The position numbers and the translations under genes are program-made. The notes under the pieces are model-generated. The model was not told the origin of the DNA, did no database searches, and saw only the letters and a program-made list of their open reading frames with translations. A DNA stretch of 62,194 nucleotides from Cohnella phaseoli. GTDB taxonomy: Bacteria > Bacillota > Bacilli > Paenibacillales > Paenibacillaceae. Numbering within the stretch: the stretch's first letter is position 1; each line of letters starts with the position of its first letter. The stretch lies in NCBI RefSeq assembly GCF_003386235.1, contig NZ_QRDZ01000020.1:1-62194 (forward strand), written 5' to 3'. Positions 8,136-17,586 of the stretch are shown piece by piece.

Positions 8136-9677
8136 ATGAGCAAGAAGGCAGGGTTGTCCGCAAGTTTGATCATCGCATTGCTATTATTGTTATCGGCATG
8201 CGGTTCCAATGGAGGCTCGGGCGAATCGGCGAAGCCGGGGAACGCTACCGGGACGGAAGCTCCGTCAAGCGGCGGCAAGCCGCAAAAAACCGACGAGCTG
8301 AACGTCGCCTTTCTGAGCGTAACGGGAACGCCGCCCGATCTGAAGGCGGTAGAAGCCGAAATCAACAAAATCACGACAGCCAAAATCAATGTGTCCGTCA
8401 ATTTGATGCCGATCAATTACGGAGCTTACGCCCAGCAGGTCAATCTGATGCTGACGAGCAACGAGAAGCTGGATCTCATCGTTGTTGGCTCGCCGTTCGG
8501 ATTTAGCTCCCAAGTGTCCCGGGGACAATTGCTTCCGTTGGACGAACTGCTCGACAAGCATGGGAGCAACATTCGCAAGGCGCTTGATCCCGTCTATTTG
8601 GATGCAAGCAAGGTGGACGGTCAAATCTACGGCGTAACGCCGGTAAGGGATTTGGCGACCGCCAACGGTTTCACGATGCGCAAAGACCTTGCAGACAAGC
8701 ACGGCATCGATGCGGGGAAAATCAAATCGTTGGACGACGTAGAAGCCGCGCTTAAAATCATTAAAGATAAAGAGCCGGGGATCACGCCGTTAATTCCAAG
8801 CGGTGCGGGGTTTTCCTTCTTAACGAGCTATAGCTGGAACGACGGGTTAGGCAACGGGATGGGCGTTCTCCCGGGCTACGACAACGGCTTGCAGCTGGTC
8901 AACAGCTTTGAATCGCCCGAGTATGCCGAGCTCTTGCAAAGGATGAGAAGCTGGTATGAGGCGGGTTACTTGCTGAAGGACGCTTCTACGAACAAGTCGA
9001 GCCAGATCGAACTCATTAAGGCGGATCGGGCCTTCGGCTACCTCTCGAAGCTGAAGCCCGGCTTCGATGCGCAGGAATCCCGCTCGATCGGCAAAGAGAT
9101 GGTTAGCGCCGAGCTATCGGCTCCGGTATCGATGACGGATCATGTGTTGAACATTATGTGGGGCATCCCGAGGCAAGCGGACAATCCGGAAGCTTCGATG
9201 AAGTTTCTGGACTTGATGTACGGGGATGCGGAGCTCGTCAATTTGTTGGACTGGGGCATTGAAGGCAAGCATTATGTCAAAGTGTCCGACAATGTGATCA
9301 AGTACCCGGAAGGCGTAACGATCATGACGAACGGCTATAACCTGAATATGAGCTGGCTGTTCGGCAATCAATTTCTCGCTTATGTGTTTGAGGGGGAAGA
9401 CCCCGATATTTGGCAAAAGATGAAGGAATTCAACGAGCAAGCGGTCAAGTCGAAAGCGATGGGCTTTACGATGGATCCCGAGTCCGTGAAGACGGAAATC
9501 GCCGCGGTTTCCAACGTCATCGCCCAATACTACCTCGTGCTGGAGACCGGCTCCGCAGACCCGGACAAAGTGCTTCCTCAATTCAATCAAAAGCTGAAAA
9601 CCGCCGGTCTGGATAAAGTGATCGCGGAGAAGCAGCGTCAGCTGGACGCATGGGCTAAAGCCGAGGGCGGGCGATGA
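8136..9677 (+). CDS. LplA-type extracellular solute-binding lipoprotein (locus A)
   Basis: A 513-residue binding protein for an ABC importer. The signal peptide ends in the lipobox LLSAC with Cys22 as lipid site, followed by a Gly/Ser/Pro-rich linker. The C-terminal region with LETGSADPDKVLPQFNQKLK resembles the DUF3502-type end of LplA-like proteins, which bind oligosaccharides. ATG 8136 is chosen because AGGGGG at 8123-8128 sits 7-8 nt upstream; an upstream ATG at 8094 would destroy the signal peptide. Its stop overlaps the next start (ATGA, 9674-9677). It pairs with the permeases at 12333 and 13290. Confidence 0.9.
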   Translation: MSKKAGLSASLIIALLLLLSACGSNGGSGESAKPGNATGTEAPSSGGKPQKTDELNVAFLSVTGTPPDLKAVEAEINKITTAKINVSVNLMPINYGAYAQQVNLMLTSNEKLDLIVVGSPFGFSSQVSRGQLLPLDELLDKHGSNIRKALDPVYLDASKVDGQIYGVTPVRDLATANGFTMRKDLADKHGIDAGKIKSLDDVEAALKIIKDKEPGITPLIPSGAGFSFLTSYSWNDGLGNGMGVLPGYDNGLQLVNSFESPEYAELLQRMRSWYEAGYLLKDASTNKSSQIELIKADRAFGYLSKLKPGFDAQESRSIGKEMVSAELSAPVSMTDHVLNIMWGIPRQADNPEASMKFLDLMYGDAELVNLLDWGIEGKHYVKVSDNVIKYPEGVTIMTNGYNLNMSWLFGNQFLAYVFEGEDPDIWQKMKEFNEQAVKSKAMGFTMDPESVKTEIAAVSNVIAQYYLVLETGSADPDKVLPQFNQKLKTAGLDKVIAEKQRQLDAWAKAEGGR

Positions 9678-12331
9678 GCGGGAATATCCAATTGCAGGAG
9701 TTGCTGCGCGGCGAGGAACGGAACTATATTCTCCCGTTCCTCTGGCAGCGCGGAGAAGAGGAAGCGGTCATCCGCGAGGAGCTTGCGCGCATAAGGGAAG
9801 CGGGAATAAGGGCGGTATGCGTCGAGTCCAGACCCCATCCCGACATGCTGGGTCCGAAGTGGTGGAGGGACATGGACATCATTATGGACGAAGCTCGAAC
9901 CCACGGCATGCAGATTTGGGTGTTCGACGACGATCACTTTCCGACCGGCCATGCCGCGGGCAAGGTGAAGGAAGCGCCCCTGGAGCATCAGCGGCAGTTC
10001 CTGTCGGAGCGGCGAATCGATGCGAGGGGGCCGGATCCCGAAGCCTCCTTCCTGCTGCGGCCCTGGTCCGTTCTGGATGGAGCAAGACCCGTAGGCGCCG
10101 CTGCCGCCAGACGCGATCCGGCCACGGGCAAGCTGGACGGCGAATTCCTTCCCATCGACCTCGAAACCTCCGTACAGGATGGCGTTCTGTATTGGCCCGT
10201 GCCCGAAGGCTATTGGACGATTTGTCTGTTCGTCGTTACCCGTGAAGGGGGAGACGACCGCAGGAAGGATTATTTGAACCCGATCGTTCCGGAATCGACG
10301 CAAATCTTGATCGATACGATCTATGAAGCCTATTACGCACGCTATAAGGACGATTTTGGCGCAACGTTCGCGGGCTTTTTCTCCGACGAGCCGGGCTTCT
10401 ACAATAGCAAAACTTCCTATGATTACGCATCGGGTCTGGGCAACGCCAAGATGGCTTTGCCGTGGAGAGACGATCTCCTCGAGCTGCTTGAGGCGGAATA
10501 CGGTCCGACTGTTCGCCAACATCTGTCCTTGCTGTGGCATGAAGGCGGCCCGCATACGTTCGCGGTACGATATGCCTACATGAACGTCGTCAGCAAGCTG
10601 TACGCGGAGCATTTTAGCGGCCGAATCGGACGCTGGTGCCAAGAACGCGGCGTAGCTTATATCGGTCACCTTATGGAGGACAACAACGTCCACGCCAGAC
10701 TCGGCTGCGGAGCCGGTCATTTTTTTCGCGCGCTGGAGGGCCAGGATATGTCGGGTCTTGACGTGGTGCTGTGGCAGATCGTGCCCGGCTTCGACGAAAT
10801 GTCCTTTTCCTGGATGGGCGGCGAGACGGACAGCGTCTTTTTCCACTATGGCATGACCAAGCTGGCGGCCTCGCTTGGACATCTTGATCCCCGGAAGCGG
10901 GGGCGGACGTTTTGCGAGATTTTCGGAGCTTACGGCTGGGCGGAAGGCTTAAAGCTGATGAAGTGGCTGACCGACCATATGCTGGTCAGAGGCGTCAACC
11001 ATTTCGTTCCCCACGCCTTTTCCCAGAAGGAATTTCCCGATTGGGACTGTCCGCCGCATTTCTATGCGAGGGGATACAATCCGCAGTTCAGACATTACGG
11101 ATTGCTCAATGCCTACACCAACCGGCTTTGCCATTTATTAAACGACGGACAGCACGTGGCCACTGCGGGGGTACTGTATCACGCGGAGGCGGAATGGTCC
11201 GGAGAGGCGATGCTGTTCCAGGAGCCCGTCAAACAGCTGATGCAGAACCAAATCGACTGCGACGTACTTCCCGCGGACGTCTTGCTTCGCTCAAGCGTTA
11301 TGGAAGGGGAGCTTGCCGTTCACGAAGAACGGTATCGCTGCTTGATCGTTCCCTATGCGGAAGCGTTGCCGATTGAATTGATCGCGAAGCTGTCGGAGCT
11401 AGCGGAATCAGGCTTACGGGTCGTCTTTGTCGACTCTCTGCCGAAGCGTGCGAGCCAAGCCGTGCCGTATGCGGAACCGTTGAGGAGATTGGAGGATCAG
11501 GCCAAGATCTCGGTTGTACCTCTACTTCATCTAGCCGATGCGTTGCGGGATTGGGGCATGTACGAGCTGGAAACAAGCGACCGACAGCCTTATCTGCGAA
11601 CTTATCAATATCGTCATGACCGCCTGGAGGTCGTAATGCTATTCAATGAGCATCCCGAAGAGACGTTAAACACTCGCGTCGTTCTACCGGGCGAGGGAGC
11701 ATGGCTGCGCTACGACGCTTTCGGCAATACGTTGGATCGGGTCGGAGAAGGACGACATTATGCTTACGATCTCACGCTCAGCGCCTATGAATCGGCCGTC
11801 TTGCTGCGCATTCCGCCCGACGACGAGGAGATGTATCCGGTACGTAAAGGGAAGACGGCGCCAACGTTGGAAGCGACAAGCCGTCTGATCGAGCCGCCGG
11901 AGTGGCATGTTTCATTGGCCACGGCGCAGGACTATCCTGAGTTCAAGCTTTGGGGCACTTTGACGAGCTTACGAAACCTGGGCTCTCGCGAGTTGCTGCC
12001 GAGATTTTCCGGCACGATGAAGTACGAATGCCAAGTGCAGGACGAAGAAGCTGCCGACTCCGTCTGGCTTGATTTGGGTCGGGCGTACGAGACTGCGCAG
12101 GTTTGGGTGAACGGACGGGAAGCCGGTGTCCGATTGTGCGCTCCCTATGTGTGGGATATTTCGGAGTTATGGCGGCAGGGGACGAACGAGTTAACCGTCG
12201 AGGTGACGAATACGTTGGCCAAGGATCAGCAGGATTGGTTTTCGAAGTTCGTTCAGCAGGAACCCTCCGGCTTGCTCGGTCCGGTCAGACTCCTTAGGCA
12301 ATCAGCGATAAGCGCGGAAAGCGGGAACTAG
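9674..12331 (+). CDS. GH106-like intracellular glycoside hydrolase
   Basis: An 885-residue protein without signal peptide. The N-terminal TIM-barrel part resembles GH106 alpha-L-rhamnosidase-like glycosyl hydrolases; candidate catalytic acids are Glu239 (FFSDEPG) and Glu415 (CEIFGAYGW), about 175 residues apart as expected for two barrel strands. The central part contains a class I amidotransferase-like segment (about 500-620), and the C-terminus has a GH2-like sugar-binding jelly roll (AQVWVNGREAG, YVWDISELWRQG). It overlaps the binding-protein stop by 4 bp and ends 1 bp before the permease gene, so it belongs to the importer operon. It probably hydrolyses a rhamnose- or galactose-containing oligosaccharide in the cytoplasm; the exact linkage is unknown. 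Confidence 0.7.
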   Translation: MSGNIQLQELLRGEERNYILPFLWQRGEEEAVIREELARIREAGIRAVCVESRPHPDMLGPKWWRDMDIIMDEARTHGMQIWVFDDDHFPTGHAAGKVKEAPLEHQRQFLSERRIDARGPDPEASFLLRPWSVLDGARPVGAAAARRDPATGKLDGEFLPIDLETSVQDGVLYWPVPEGYWTICLFVVTREGGDDRRKDYLNPIVPESTQILIDTIYEAYYARYKDDFGATFAGFFSDEPGFYNSKTSYDYASGLGNAKMALPWRDDLLELLEAEYGPTVRQHLSLLWHEGGPHTFAVRYAYMNVVSKLYAEHFSGRIGRWCQERGVAYIGHLMEDNNVHARLGCGAGHFFRALEGQDMSGLDVVLWQIVPGFDEMSFSWMGGETDSVFFHYGMTKLAASLGHLDPRKRGRTFCEIFGAYGWAEGLKLMKWLTDHMLVRGVNHFVPHAFSQKEFPDWDCPPHFYARGYNPQFRHYGLLNAYTNRLCHLLNDGQHVATAGVLYHAEAEWSGEAMLFQEPVKQLMQNQIDCDVLPADVLLRSSVMEGELAVHEERYRCLIVPYAEALPIELIAKLSELAESGLRVVFVDSLPKRASQAVPYAEPLRRLEDQAKISVVPLLHLADALRDWGMYELETSDRQPYLRTYQYRHDRLEVVMLFNEHPEETLNTRVVLPGEGAWLRYDAFGNTLDRVGEGRHYAYDLTLSAYESAVLLRIPPDDEEMYPVRKGKTAPTLEATSRLIEPPEWHVSLATAQDYPEFKLWGTLTSLRNLGSRELLPRFSGTMKYECQVQDEEAADSVWLDLGRAYETAQVWVNGREAGVRLCAPYVWDISELWRQGTNELTVEVTNTLAKDQQDWFSKFVQQEPSGLLGPVRLLRQSAISAESGN

Positions 12332-12332
12332 A

Positions 12333-13265
12333 ATGGAACAAACCTATCCACTCCGCCGGAAAAACGGCTTGCGCAAATACGGTGTTTTGCTGCTCATGAT
12401 GGTGCCGGGCTTGGCCTATCTTCTAATCAACAACTATATGCCGATGTTCGGGCTGCTTATCGCCTTTAAGGATTTCAATTTTACGAAGGGGCTGCTCGGC
12501 AGCGATTGGGTCGGCCTTAGAAACTTCGAATATTTGTTCAAGACGCAGGACGCCTACATCATCACTAGAAACACGATTCTCTATAATTTTGCGTTCATCC
12601 TTTTGAATACGGTCTTTGCCGTCGGAATCGCGATTGCGCTGAATGAAATCCGCAGCCGATTCCTGTCGAGGTTTTATCAGAGCGTGCTGCTGCTGCCTCA
12701 TCTCATCTCGATGGTTATCGTCAGCTACTTGGCTTACTCCCTGCTGAGCATGGAAACCGGCTTTATAAACAAGACCGTGCTTCCGCTTCTTGGGATAGAG
12801 GAAATTTCGTGGTACAGCGAGTCGCGGTATTGGCCGTTCATCCTGACGATCATCAGCTTGTGGAAGGGGGCCGGCTTTCTGTGCGTCATTTACTTGGCGG
12901 CGATTGTCGGCATCGACCCGGAATATTATGAGGCGGCCACGCTGGATGGCGCCACCAAATGGCAGCAAATCCGCAGCATTACGCTGCCCCTGCTGTCCCC
13001 GATCATCATTATGATGACCTTGCTCGCGATCGGCAAAATCTTCTATTCGGATTTTGGCTTATTCTATCAAGTTCCGCTAGGCTCGGGAGCGCTTAACGAT
13101 ACGACTCAGGTCATCGACACCTATGTGTACCGGGCTCTGATGAATCTTGGTGATATCGGGATGTCTTCCGCCGCAGGGCTGTACCAGTCCATCGTCGGCT
13201 TCGTGCTGGTGCTGCTATCAAATTACGCGGTGCGCAAATTCAACAAGGACAGCGCATTGTTCTAA
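12333..13265 (+). CDS. LplB-type ABC importer permease (locus A)
   Basis: A 310-residue inner-membrane permease with about six hydrophobic segments. The cytoplasmic EAA loop reads EAATLDGATKWQQIRSITLP, which contacts the ATPase. The N-terminal YMPMFGLLIAFKDF block is typical of the LplB subfamily that imports complex oligosaccharides. It partners with the YtcP-type permease 24 bp downstream and the lipoprotein at 8136. No ATPase gene is present. Confidence 0.93.
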   Translation: MEQTYPLRRKNGLRKYGVLLLMMVPGLAYLLINNYMPMFGLLIAFKDFNFTKGLLGSDWVGLRNFEYLFKTQDAYIITRNTILYNFAFILLNTVFAVGIAIALNEIRSRFLSRFYQSVLLLPHLISMVIVSYLAYSLLSMETGFINKTVLPLLGIEEISWYSESRYWPFILTIISLWKGAGFLCVIYLAAIVGIDPEYYEAATLDGATKWQQIRSITLPLLSPIIIMMTLLAIGKIFYSDFGLFYQVPLGSGALNDTTQVIDTYVYRALMNLGDIGMSSAAGLYQSIVGFVLVLLSNYAVRKFNKDSALF

Positions 13266-13289
13266 GGTCTGGGACTGGAGTGGAGAAGC

Positions 13290-14177
13290 ATGAATACGAT
13301 CAATAGGGGAAAGCAGATTTGGCTTCATGTTCCGATGCTTGCCCTAGCGGCGGCCTGCGTGCTGCCCTTCCTGCTGCTCGTCATCTCGTCCGTATCGGAT
13401 GAAGGCTCGATCCTGCGGCAGGGCTATACCTTTTTCCCCGATCGACTGGGGTCGGAGGCTTACCGTTACTTATGGAATCATTCCGATCAGCTCGTGCGGG
13501 CTTATGGCGTAACGGTGTTTATCACGATTTTCGGCACGACGGCGAGTTTGCTTATGACCGCGATGCTCGCTTACCCGATGTCCAGACAAGGCGTTCCATG
13601 GCGCGGGGGAGTTGCCTTTTTCGTTTTTTTCACCTTGCTGTTCAATGGCGGGCTGACCCCGACTTATCTGATCTATGTGCAATATTTCGATATTAAAAAT
13701 ACGATTCTGGCGCTTATCGTGCCCGGCTTGTTGATGAACGGCTTTAACGTACTGCTGATGCGAACCTTTTTTATGACGACGATCCCTCCGGCCTTAATCG
13801 AAGCGGCGCAAATAGACGGAGCCGGGGAATTCAAAATCTTCTGGAGAATCATTATGCCGCTGTCGCTGCCGATCGTGGCCACCGTAGGTCTGATTCAGAC
13901 GATCATCTACTGGAACGACTGGTTTAACGGCATGATCTACGTGACGGATTCCAGGCTGTTCAGTATTCAGAACATTCTGAATCGAATGCTGACGGACATT
14001 CAGTTTCTGTCGGAAAGCAAGTTCAGCGCGCAATTAGGCGAGGCCGGGGCGAATTTGCCCAGCACGACCGTGAAGATGGCGATCGCCGTCGTCGGCGTTC
14101 TGCCGATTATCGCGATGTATCCCTTCTTTCAAAAATATCTCATTAAAGGCATAGCGATCGGCGCTGTAAAAGGATAG
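13290..14177 (+). CDS. YtcP-type ABC importer permease (locus A)
   Basis: A 295-residue second permease subunit with six hydrophobic segments, the EAA loop EAAQIDGAGEFKIFWRIIMP and the C-terminal YPFFQKYLIKGIAIGAVKG signature of YtcP/LplC proteins. RBS GGAGTGGAG precedes ATG 13290. It lies between LplB and the GH3 enzyme, all with short gaps, as one transcription unit. Confidence 0.93.
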   Translation: MNTINRGKQIWLHVPMLALAAACVLPFLLLVISSVSDEGSILRQGYTFFPDRLGSEAYRYLWNHSDQLVRAYGVTVFITIFGTTASLLMTAMLAYPMSRQGVPWRGGVAFFVFFTLLFNGGLTPTYLIYVQYFDIKNTILALIVPGLLMNGFNVLLMRTFFMTTIPPALIEAAQIDGAGEFKIFWRIIMPLSLPIVATVGLIQTIIYWNDWFNGMIYVTDSRLFSIQNILNRMLTDIQFLSESKFSAQLGEAGANLPSTTVKMAIAVVGVLPIIAMYPFFQKYLIKGIAIGAVKG

Positions 14178-14201
14178 GTCGAAGCGAGGAGGAACCGACG
14201 G

Positions 14202-16469
14202 ATGGAGCTTACGAAAGTAAAGGAATGGCTTTCCCTCATGACTCTGGAGGAGAAAGCAAGCATGTGCTCGGGCAAGGACTATTGGCGAACGAACGCGCTG
14301 GAAAGACTCGGCATCCCGTCCGTCGTCATGATGAACGGTCCCCACGGGTTAAGGAAGCTTGACGAATATGAAGTCAATTTCGATGTGAGCGACAGCGCTC
14401 CGGCCACTTGCTTCCCATCGGCGTCCGCGCTGGCGTCCTCCTGGGATCGGGAACTGCTGACGGAAATCGGCGTTGCGCTTGGGAAGGAGTGCCATGCGGC
14501 GGGAGTGGATATTTTGCTCGGGCCCGGCGTGAACCTGAAGCGCTCTCCTCTGAACGGGAGAAACTTCGAATATTTCTCGGAGGACCCCTATTTGTCGGGA
14601 GAGATGGCCAAAGCTTATATTAACGGCGTTCAGAGCCAGAATGTCGGCACCTCGTTGAAGCACTACGCGTGCAACAACAGGGAGTCGCGGCGGATGACGA
14701 CCGATGCCGTCGTAGAGGAGAGGGCATTACGGGAGCTGTACTTGAACGCCTTCGAGATTGCCGTCAAGGGCAGTCGGCCGTGGACGATCATGAGCGCCTA
14801 CAATCGGGTCAACGGAGCTTATTGCTCGGAGCATTCGCATTTGTTGAAGCAAATCCTGAAGCAGGAATGGGGGTTCGAAGGCGCGGTCGTCTCCGATTGG
14901 GGAGCGGTGAACGTGCTGTCGGAAGGCATTCGGAACGGGCTTGATTTGGAGATGCCGTCGAGCGAAGGCTACGGTCCCGCAAGCATTATCAAAGCGGTGC
15001 AGAGCGGGGCATTGGCCGAAGAAGCGCTGGACTGCGCCGTAGAGCGGGTGCTGCAATTGGCCGTTCTCTCTGCAAAGCGTTCCGGGCAGCCGATCGATTG
15101 CGATTACGAGAGTCACCATCGACTTGCCCGTAAGGCCGCAGCGGAAAGCATGGTGCTCCTTAAGAACGAGGCGAGCCTGCTTCCATTGTCCAAGGGGCAG
15201 TGTAAAATCGCGATTATAGGAGCAATGGCGCGTTCGCCGAAAATTCAAGGCGGCGGAAGCTCGCATATGAAGCCGACGCAGGTGGACGAGGTTGAAGCCG
15301 CGATTGCCGCCAAGCTGGGCGAAGGCAGCGAGCTTGTCTACGTACAAGGCTACGACCTGGAAAGCGAAGCAGTCAACAATGCGTGGGAAGAGGAGGCGAG
15401 AACGACAGCGGCGGAAGCCGAGGCGGCTATCCTTATTGTCGGACTGCCTGAGCGCACCGAATCGGAGGCGTATGATCGGCAGCATCTGGGAATTCCCTTT
15501 AACCAAGCCGAGATTATCCGCGCCGTAGCGCAGGTTCAGGAGCGGGTCATTGTCGTCTTGTGCAATGGCGCCCCGCTAGATATGCCTTGGGAGAAGCATG
15601 CGGGCGGAATCGTGGAAGCTTACTTGGGCGGCCAAGCCTTCGGAGGCGCGCTTGCGGACATTCTGTTCGGAGATGCGAATCCGTGCGGCAAGCTTGCGGA
15701 AACGTTCCCCGTCGATCTGCCAAGCACTCCGGCTTACCTCGCTTTTCCGGGCGAGGGCGACCGCTGTGAATATCGCGAAGGTCTCTTCATCGGCTACCGT
15801 TATTATGACAGCCGCAAGATCGAACCGCTCTACCCGTTCGGCTTCGGCTTAAGCTATACGTCGTTCGAATACAGCGATTTGCATCTCGATAAGAAAGAGA
15901 TCAGCGATCAAGAAACGCTCGCCGTGCGTCTTAGTGTTCGGAATATCGGCGATCGCACAGGCAAGGAAACGGTTCAATTGTATGTAAGGGACAAGGTGAG
16001 CCGTTTAGTTCGGCCGGAGAAGGAGCTGAAGGCATTCTCGAAGGTCGAGCTTCATGCCGGTGAAGCCAAAGAAATCGTCTTTACGCTGGATAAGAGGGCG
16101 TTCGCTTATTATGATCCGGAGCTTCAAGATTGGCACGCGGAGACGGGAGAGTTCGATATTCTGATCGGTCAGTCCTCTCGGCATATTTTGCTGGAAGAGA
16201 CGGTAAACCTCCGTTCGACGACTTCGATCCGAAGGCCATACGACCGCCAATCGTCCTTGGCGGATTTAATCGCCGATCCCCGGGTCGAGCCGATCATCCG
16301 CCAATTTACGCAAGGACTGTCCGATTCCCAAGACAAGCATAGCTCGGAGATGATGGCCGTGTTTATCCGGGAAATGCCGCTGCGGTCGTTGGTCGCTTTC
16401 AGCAAAGGGGCGTTCACCGACGAGATGCTGGACGGGCTGTTGCACCATGCGAATTCGGTAGGAAGGTAG
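14202..16469 (+). CDS. GH3 family beta-glucosidase/beta-glycosidase
   Basis: A 755-residue cytoplasmic glycosidase. The N-terminal (beta/alpha)8 domain carries the nucleophile Asp232 in VVSDWGAV and the substrate-binding KHYACNN motif; a second alpha/beta sandwich domain follows, then an FnIII-like domain (about 560-650, GKETVQLYVRD) and an extra helical tail of about 75 residues. GH3 enzymes release terminal beta-linked glucose, xylose or arabinose. Lack of a signal peptide means it acts on imported oligosaccharides. RBS AGGAGG at the right distance supports ATG 14202. It is the last gene of locus A, followed by a terminator. Confidence 0.93.
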   Translation: MELTKVKEWLSLMTLEEKASMCSGKDYWRTNALERLGIPSVVMMNGPHGLRKLDEYEVNFDVSDSAPATCFPSASALASSWDRELLTEIGVALGKECHAAGVDILLGPGVNLKRSPLNGRNFEYFSEDPYLSGEMAKAYINGVQSQNVGTSLKHYACNNRESRRMTTDAVVEERALRELYLNAFEIAVKGSRPWTIMSAYNRVNGAYCSEHSHLLKQILKQEWGFEGAVVSDWGAVNVLSEGIRNGLDLEMPSSEGYGPASIIKAVQSGALAEEALDCAVERVLQLAVLSAKRSGQPIDCDYESHHRLARKAAAESMVLLKNEASLLPLSKGQCKIAIIGAMARSPKIQGGGSSHMKPTQVDEVEAAIAAKLGEGSELVYVQGYDLESEAVNNAWEEEARTTAAEAEAAILIVGLPERTESEAYDRQHLGIPFNQAEIIRAVAQVQERVIVVLCNGAPLDMPWEKHAGGIVEAYLGGQAFGGALADILFGDANPCGKLAETFPVDLPSTPAYLAFPGEGDRCEYREGLFIGYRYYDSRKIEPLYPFGFGLSYTSFEYSDLHLDKKEISDQETLAVRLSVRNIGDRTGKETVQLYVRDKVSRLVRPEKELKAFSKVELHAGEAKEIVFTLDKRAFAYYDPELQDWHAETGEFDILIGQSSRHILLEETVNLRSTTSIRRPYDRQSSLADLIADPRVEPIIRQFTQGLSDSQDKHSSEMMAVFIREMPLRSLVAFSKGAFTDEMLDGLLHHANSVGR

Positions 16470-16513
16470 GGGCCTCCATCAATGAGCGGTATGGAATAAC
16501 GATCTAATATGAG

Positions 16514-16557
16514 GGTATCCCCAAGCCATGGGAATGGCGGAAGGATACCTTTATTTT
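16514..16557 (+). terminator. Intrinsic terminator of locus A
   Basis: GGTATCC (16514-16520) pairs with GGATACC (16543-16549), with further pairing of GCCAT and ATGGC inside, followed by TTTATTTTAT. Confidence 0.8.
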
Positions 16558-16806
16558 ATGACGCCGCACTCTTGAATAGCTGGATCGAAACCGCAAGAAA
16601 ATTAGGAGCATGTTTAAAATCTGGGGATTCATCTTTAATATCCTAGGTTTTGGTGTATACGCTTCCAATTTATAATTTACATCAAGGAGGTGGGACAAGG
16701 TGGTCATTGCATACGACACGGGCTAAGTGAATCGCTGCAAGGAGAAACCATCGGCAAAGCAAATCGAGTAAGGCGAGCCATTCCAAAATCGGTCAGGAGG
16801 TTTATT
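16558..16806 (+). promoter_or_regulatory. Promoter and leader region of the xylanase gene
   Basis: No full gene lies here. A TATAAT occurs at about 16668-16673 with only a weak -35. The leader contains a strong Shine-Dalgarno AAGGAGG (16684-16690) correctly spaced to GTG 16700, which opens an eight-codon ORF ending at TAA 16724-16726. A second SD, AGGAGG (16796-16801), serves the xylanase ATG at 16807. Whether the mini-ORF is translated is unknown. Confidence 0.45.
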
Positions 16807-17439
16807 ATGTTAAAGTTGAAAAAGAAAATCGGGGCAGGACTCGTTGCGACCGCAATGGTTTTCAGTCTGTTTGCGGCAACGGCAAGCGCAAATACCTATT
16901 GGCAAAATTGGACAGACGGCGGCGGGACGGTGAATGCGACGAACGGTTCCGGAGGCAATTACAGCGTGTCATGGTCGAATAGCGGCAATTTCGTGGTCGG
17001 CAAAGGCTGGGCGACCGGATCGGCGTCCAGAACCATCAATTATAATGCCGGCGTCTGGTCGCCGTCGGGCAACGCTTATTTGACCCTCTACGGTTGGACG
17101 CGAAATTCGCTCATCGAATATTATGTCGTGGACAGCTGGGGAACTTACAGACCTACCGGAACGCATAAAGGCACCGTAACTAGCGACGGCGGCACCTACG
17201 ACATCTATACGACGATGCGGTACAATGCACCCTCCATCGACGGCACGCAAACCTTCCAACAGTTTTGGAGCGTCCGGCAATCGAAGAGAGGGACCGGTAG
17301 CAACGTCGCGATCACGTTCGGCAATCATGTGAATGCCTGGAAAAGCAAAGGAATGAACCTGGGAAGCAGCTGGTCTTATCAGGTATTGGCGACAGAAGGG
17401 TACCAAAGCAGCGGAAGCTCTAACGTCACGGTGTGGTAA
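16807..17439 (+). CDS. xynA: Secreted endo-1,4-beta-xylanase, GH11
   Basis: A 210-residue GH11 jelly-roll xylanase, nearly the size of Bacillus subtilis XynA. The signal peptide spans about residues 1-28 and is cleaved after ATASA. The catalytic pair are Glu104 (LIEYYVVDSWG, nucleophile) and Glu197 (ATEGYQSSG, acid/base); the thumb loop is PSIDGTQTFQQFWSVRQ. It cuts internal linkages of xylan outside the cell. ATG 16807 is fixed by AGGAGG 6 nt upstream and by the signal peptide. It has no cellulose- or xylan-binding module. It is a single gene, with the next CDS 147 bp away. Confidence 0.97.
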   Translation: MLKLKKKIGAGLVATAMVFSLFAATASANTYWQNWTDGGGTVNATNGSGGNYSVSWSNSGNFVVGKGWATGSASRTINYNAGVWSPSGNAYLTLYGWTRNSLIEYYVVDSWGTYRPTGTHKGTVTSDGGTYDIYTTMRYNAPSIDGTQTFQQFWSVRQSKRGTGSNVAITFGNHVNAWKSKGMNLGSSWSYQVLATEGYQSSGSSNVTVW

Positions 17440-17586
17440 AAGCCGACTTCAAGCGGCGAAACCGGCGGACGCCGAAGCGTTCTCGGAATATTGAGCTATT
17501 GTAATCGTCATTGCCAAGGTCCGCCGGTGTCGCAGCCGGCGGGCTTACGCATTCCGTCAAAAGCGTCGATACGAGGAGAGCTATTC

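Noticed and set aside
9638..10882. Minus-strand frame of 414 codons opposite the GH106-like gene
   Set aside because: No motifs and a fully overlapping, recognisable gene on the plus strand.
16720..16806. Cyclic di-GMP-type riboswitch before the xylanase gene (GAAACC and GCAAAGC present)
   Set aside because: The space between the two conserved pieces is too short for the required hairpin, and no tetraloop-receptor pattern is seen.
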